Below are positions 33,001-33,203 of a stretch of DNA of 33,203 bases, in pieces. The notes under the pieces were generated by a model, which did not search any database, was not told the DNA's origin, and saw only the letters and a program-made list of their open reading frames with translations. Both the position numbers and the translations under genes were made by a program. Position 1 is the stretch's first letter. Every line of letters begins with the position of its first letter. The DNA lies in contig JAUNMN010000013.1 in the NCBI GenBank assembly GCA_030531795.1, forward strand, positions 1-33,203. The letters are read 5' to 3'. Origin of the DNA: Neisseria sp. GTDB lineage: Bacteria; Pseudomonadota; Gammaproteobacteria; Burkholderiales; Neisseriaceae.

Positions 33001-33203
33001 TCAGCCTTTAAACACGGGCACCAAATCCAAGCGACTCAATACTTGTGCGACGATGTTAATCACGCCAAACGCAAACACCCACACCACCAACCAAGTGCCA
33101 CCATACACGCGATAGCCGCGATTTTCGGGGAATTTTTGGCGTGCTTTATGCAACATCAAAGCAGGCACAATCGCCGTCCAAATCGTTGCCGCCAAACCAA
33201 CAT
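33001..33203 (-). CDS. Amino-acid permease, C-terminal end (partial)
   Basis: The minus-strand frame is open from the right edge to TGA at 33001-33003, giving the last 66 or so residues; the gene continues outside. It has two membrane segments, AATIWTAIVPALML and TWLVVWVFAFGVINIVAQVL, separated by HKARQKFPENRGYRVYGG, and ends LDLVPVFKG. This resembles the C-terminus of aromatic amino-acid permeases of the HAAAP group (Mtr/TyrP type). The call rests on a short fragment, so another permease of that superfamily is possible. Confidence 0.5.
   Translation of the reverse strand, partial: VGLAATIWTAIVPALMLHKARQKFPENRGYRVYGGTWLVVWVFAFGVINIVAQVLSRLDLVPVFKG

Overview
The window is a stretch of a Neisseriaceae chromosome (Betaproteobacteria). 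The clearest sign is about fifty copies of the 10-mer GCCGTCTGCA (or its complement), often extended to ATGCCGTCTGCA. This is a one-base variant of the Neisseria DNA uptake sequence (DUS) GCCGTCTGAA. As in Neisseria, many copies lie head-to-head after genes, where they form terminator hairpins. The gene content is ordinary for the family, and several proteins align from memory with Neisseria or E. coli orthologues.

Layout, left to right. The 3' end of dnaE (+) comes first, then a gltS glutamate symporter gene broken by one frameshift (-), then fxsA (+). Next is a minus-strand cell-wall precursor block: a HAD phosphatase, a small lipoprotein, glmU and glmS, with a strong stem-loop in the glmS leader. 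An orphan thiamine-binding protein gene (thiB, +) follows. The minus strand then carries rsmG-parA and xseB-ispA. After gltX (+) come yigZ-azlC-azlD and etfB-etfA (-). A perfect parS site (TGTTTCACGTGAAACA, 16241-16256) lies upstream of etfB; with parA nearby it suggests an origin-proximal location. pncA (-) and trmO (+) follow.

From about 17.7 to 19.98 kb there is an AT-rich island with no DUS. It holds several decayed minus-strand reading frames, an intact-looking 40-residue Cys-containing protein, a candidate plus-strand small RNA whose two main hairpins share the same 7-nt loop, and an XRE regulator / ImmA-type metallopeptidase pair. That pair has a good promoter with an inverted repeat over its -35. 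A 13-bp direct repeat brackets the island, and its right copy overlaps the stop codon of hrpA.

Beyond the island are hrpA (-), initiator tRNA-fMet with its own promoter and terminator, waaA (Kdo transferase, +), an M23 peptidoglycan endopeptidase (-), and a plus-strand cluster of an RpfE-like gene, priA, recJ and a DUF924 gene. The window ends in the 3' part of an amino-acid permease gene (-).

Most of the window is core housekeeping DNA. The parts that most deserve a second look are the island, the parS site, the glmS leader, the gltX promoter palindrome and the DUS dialect. No CRISPR array, intact prophage, rRNA or complete insertion sequence was seen.
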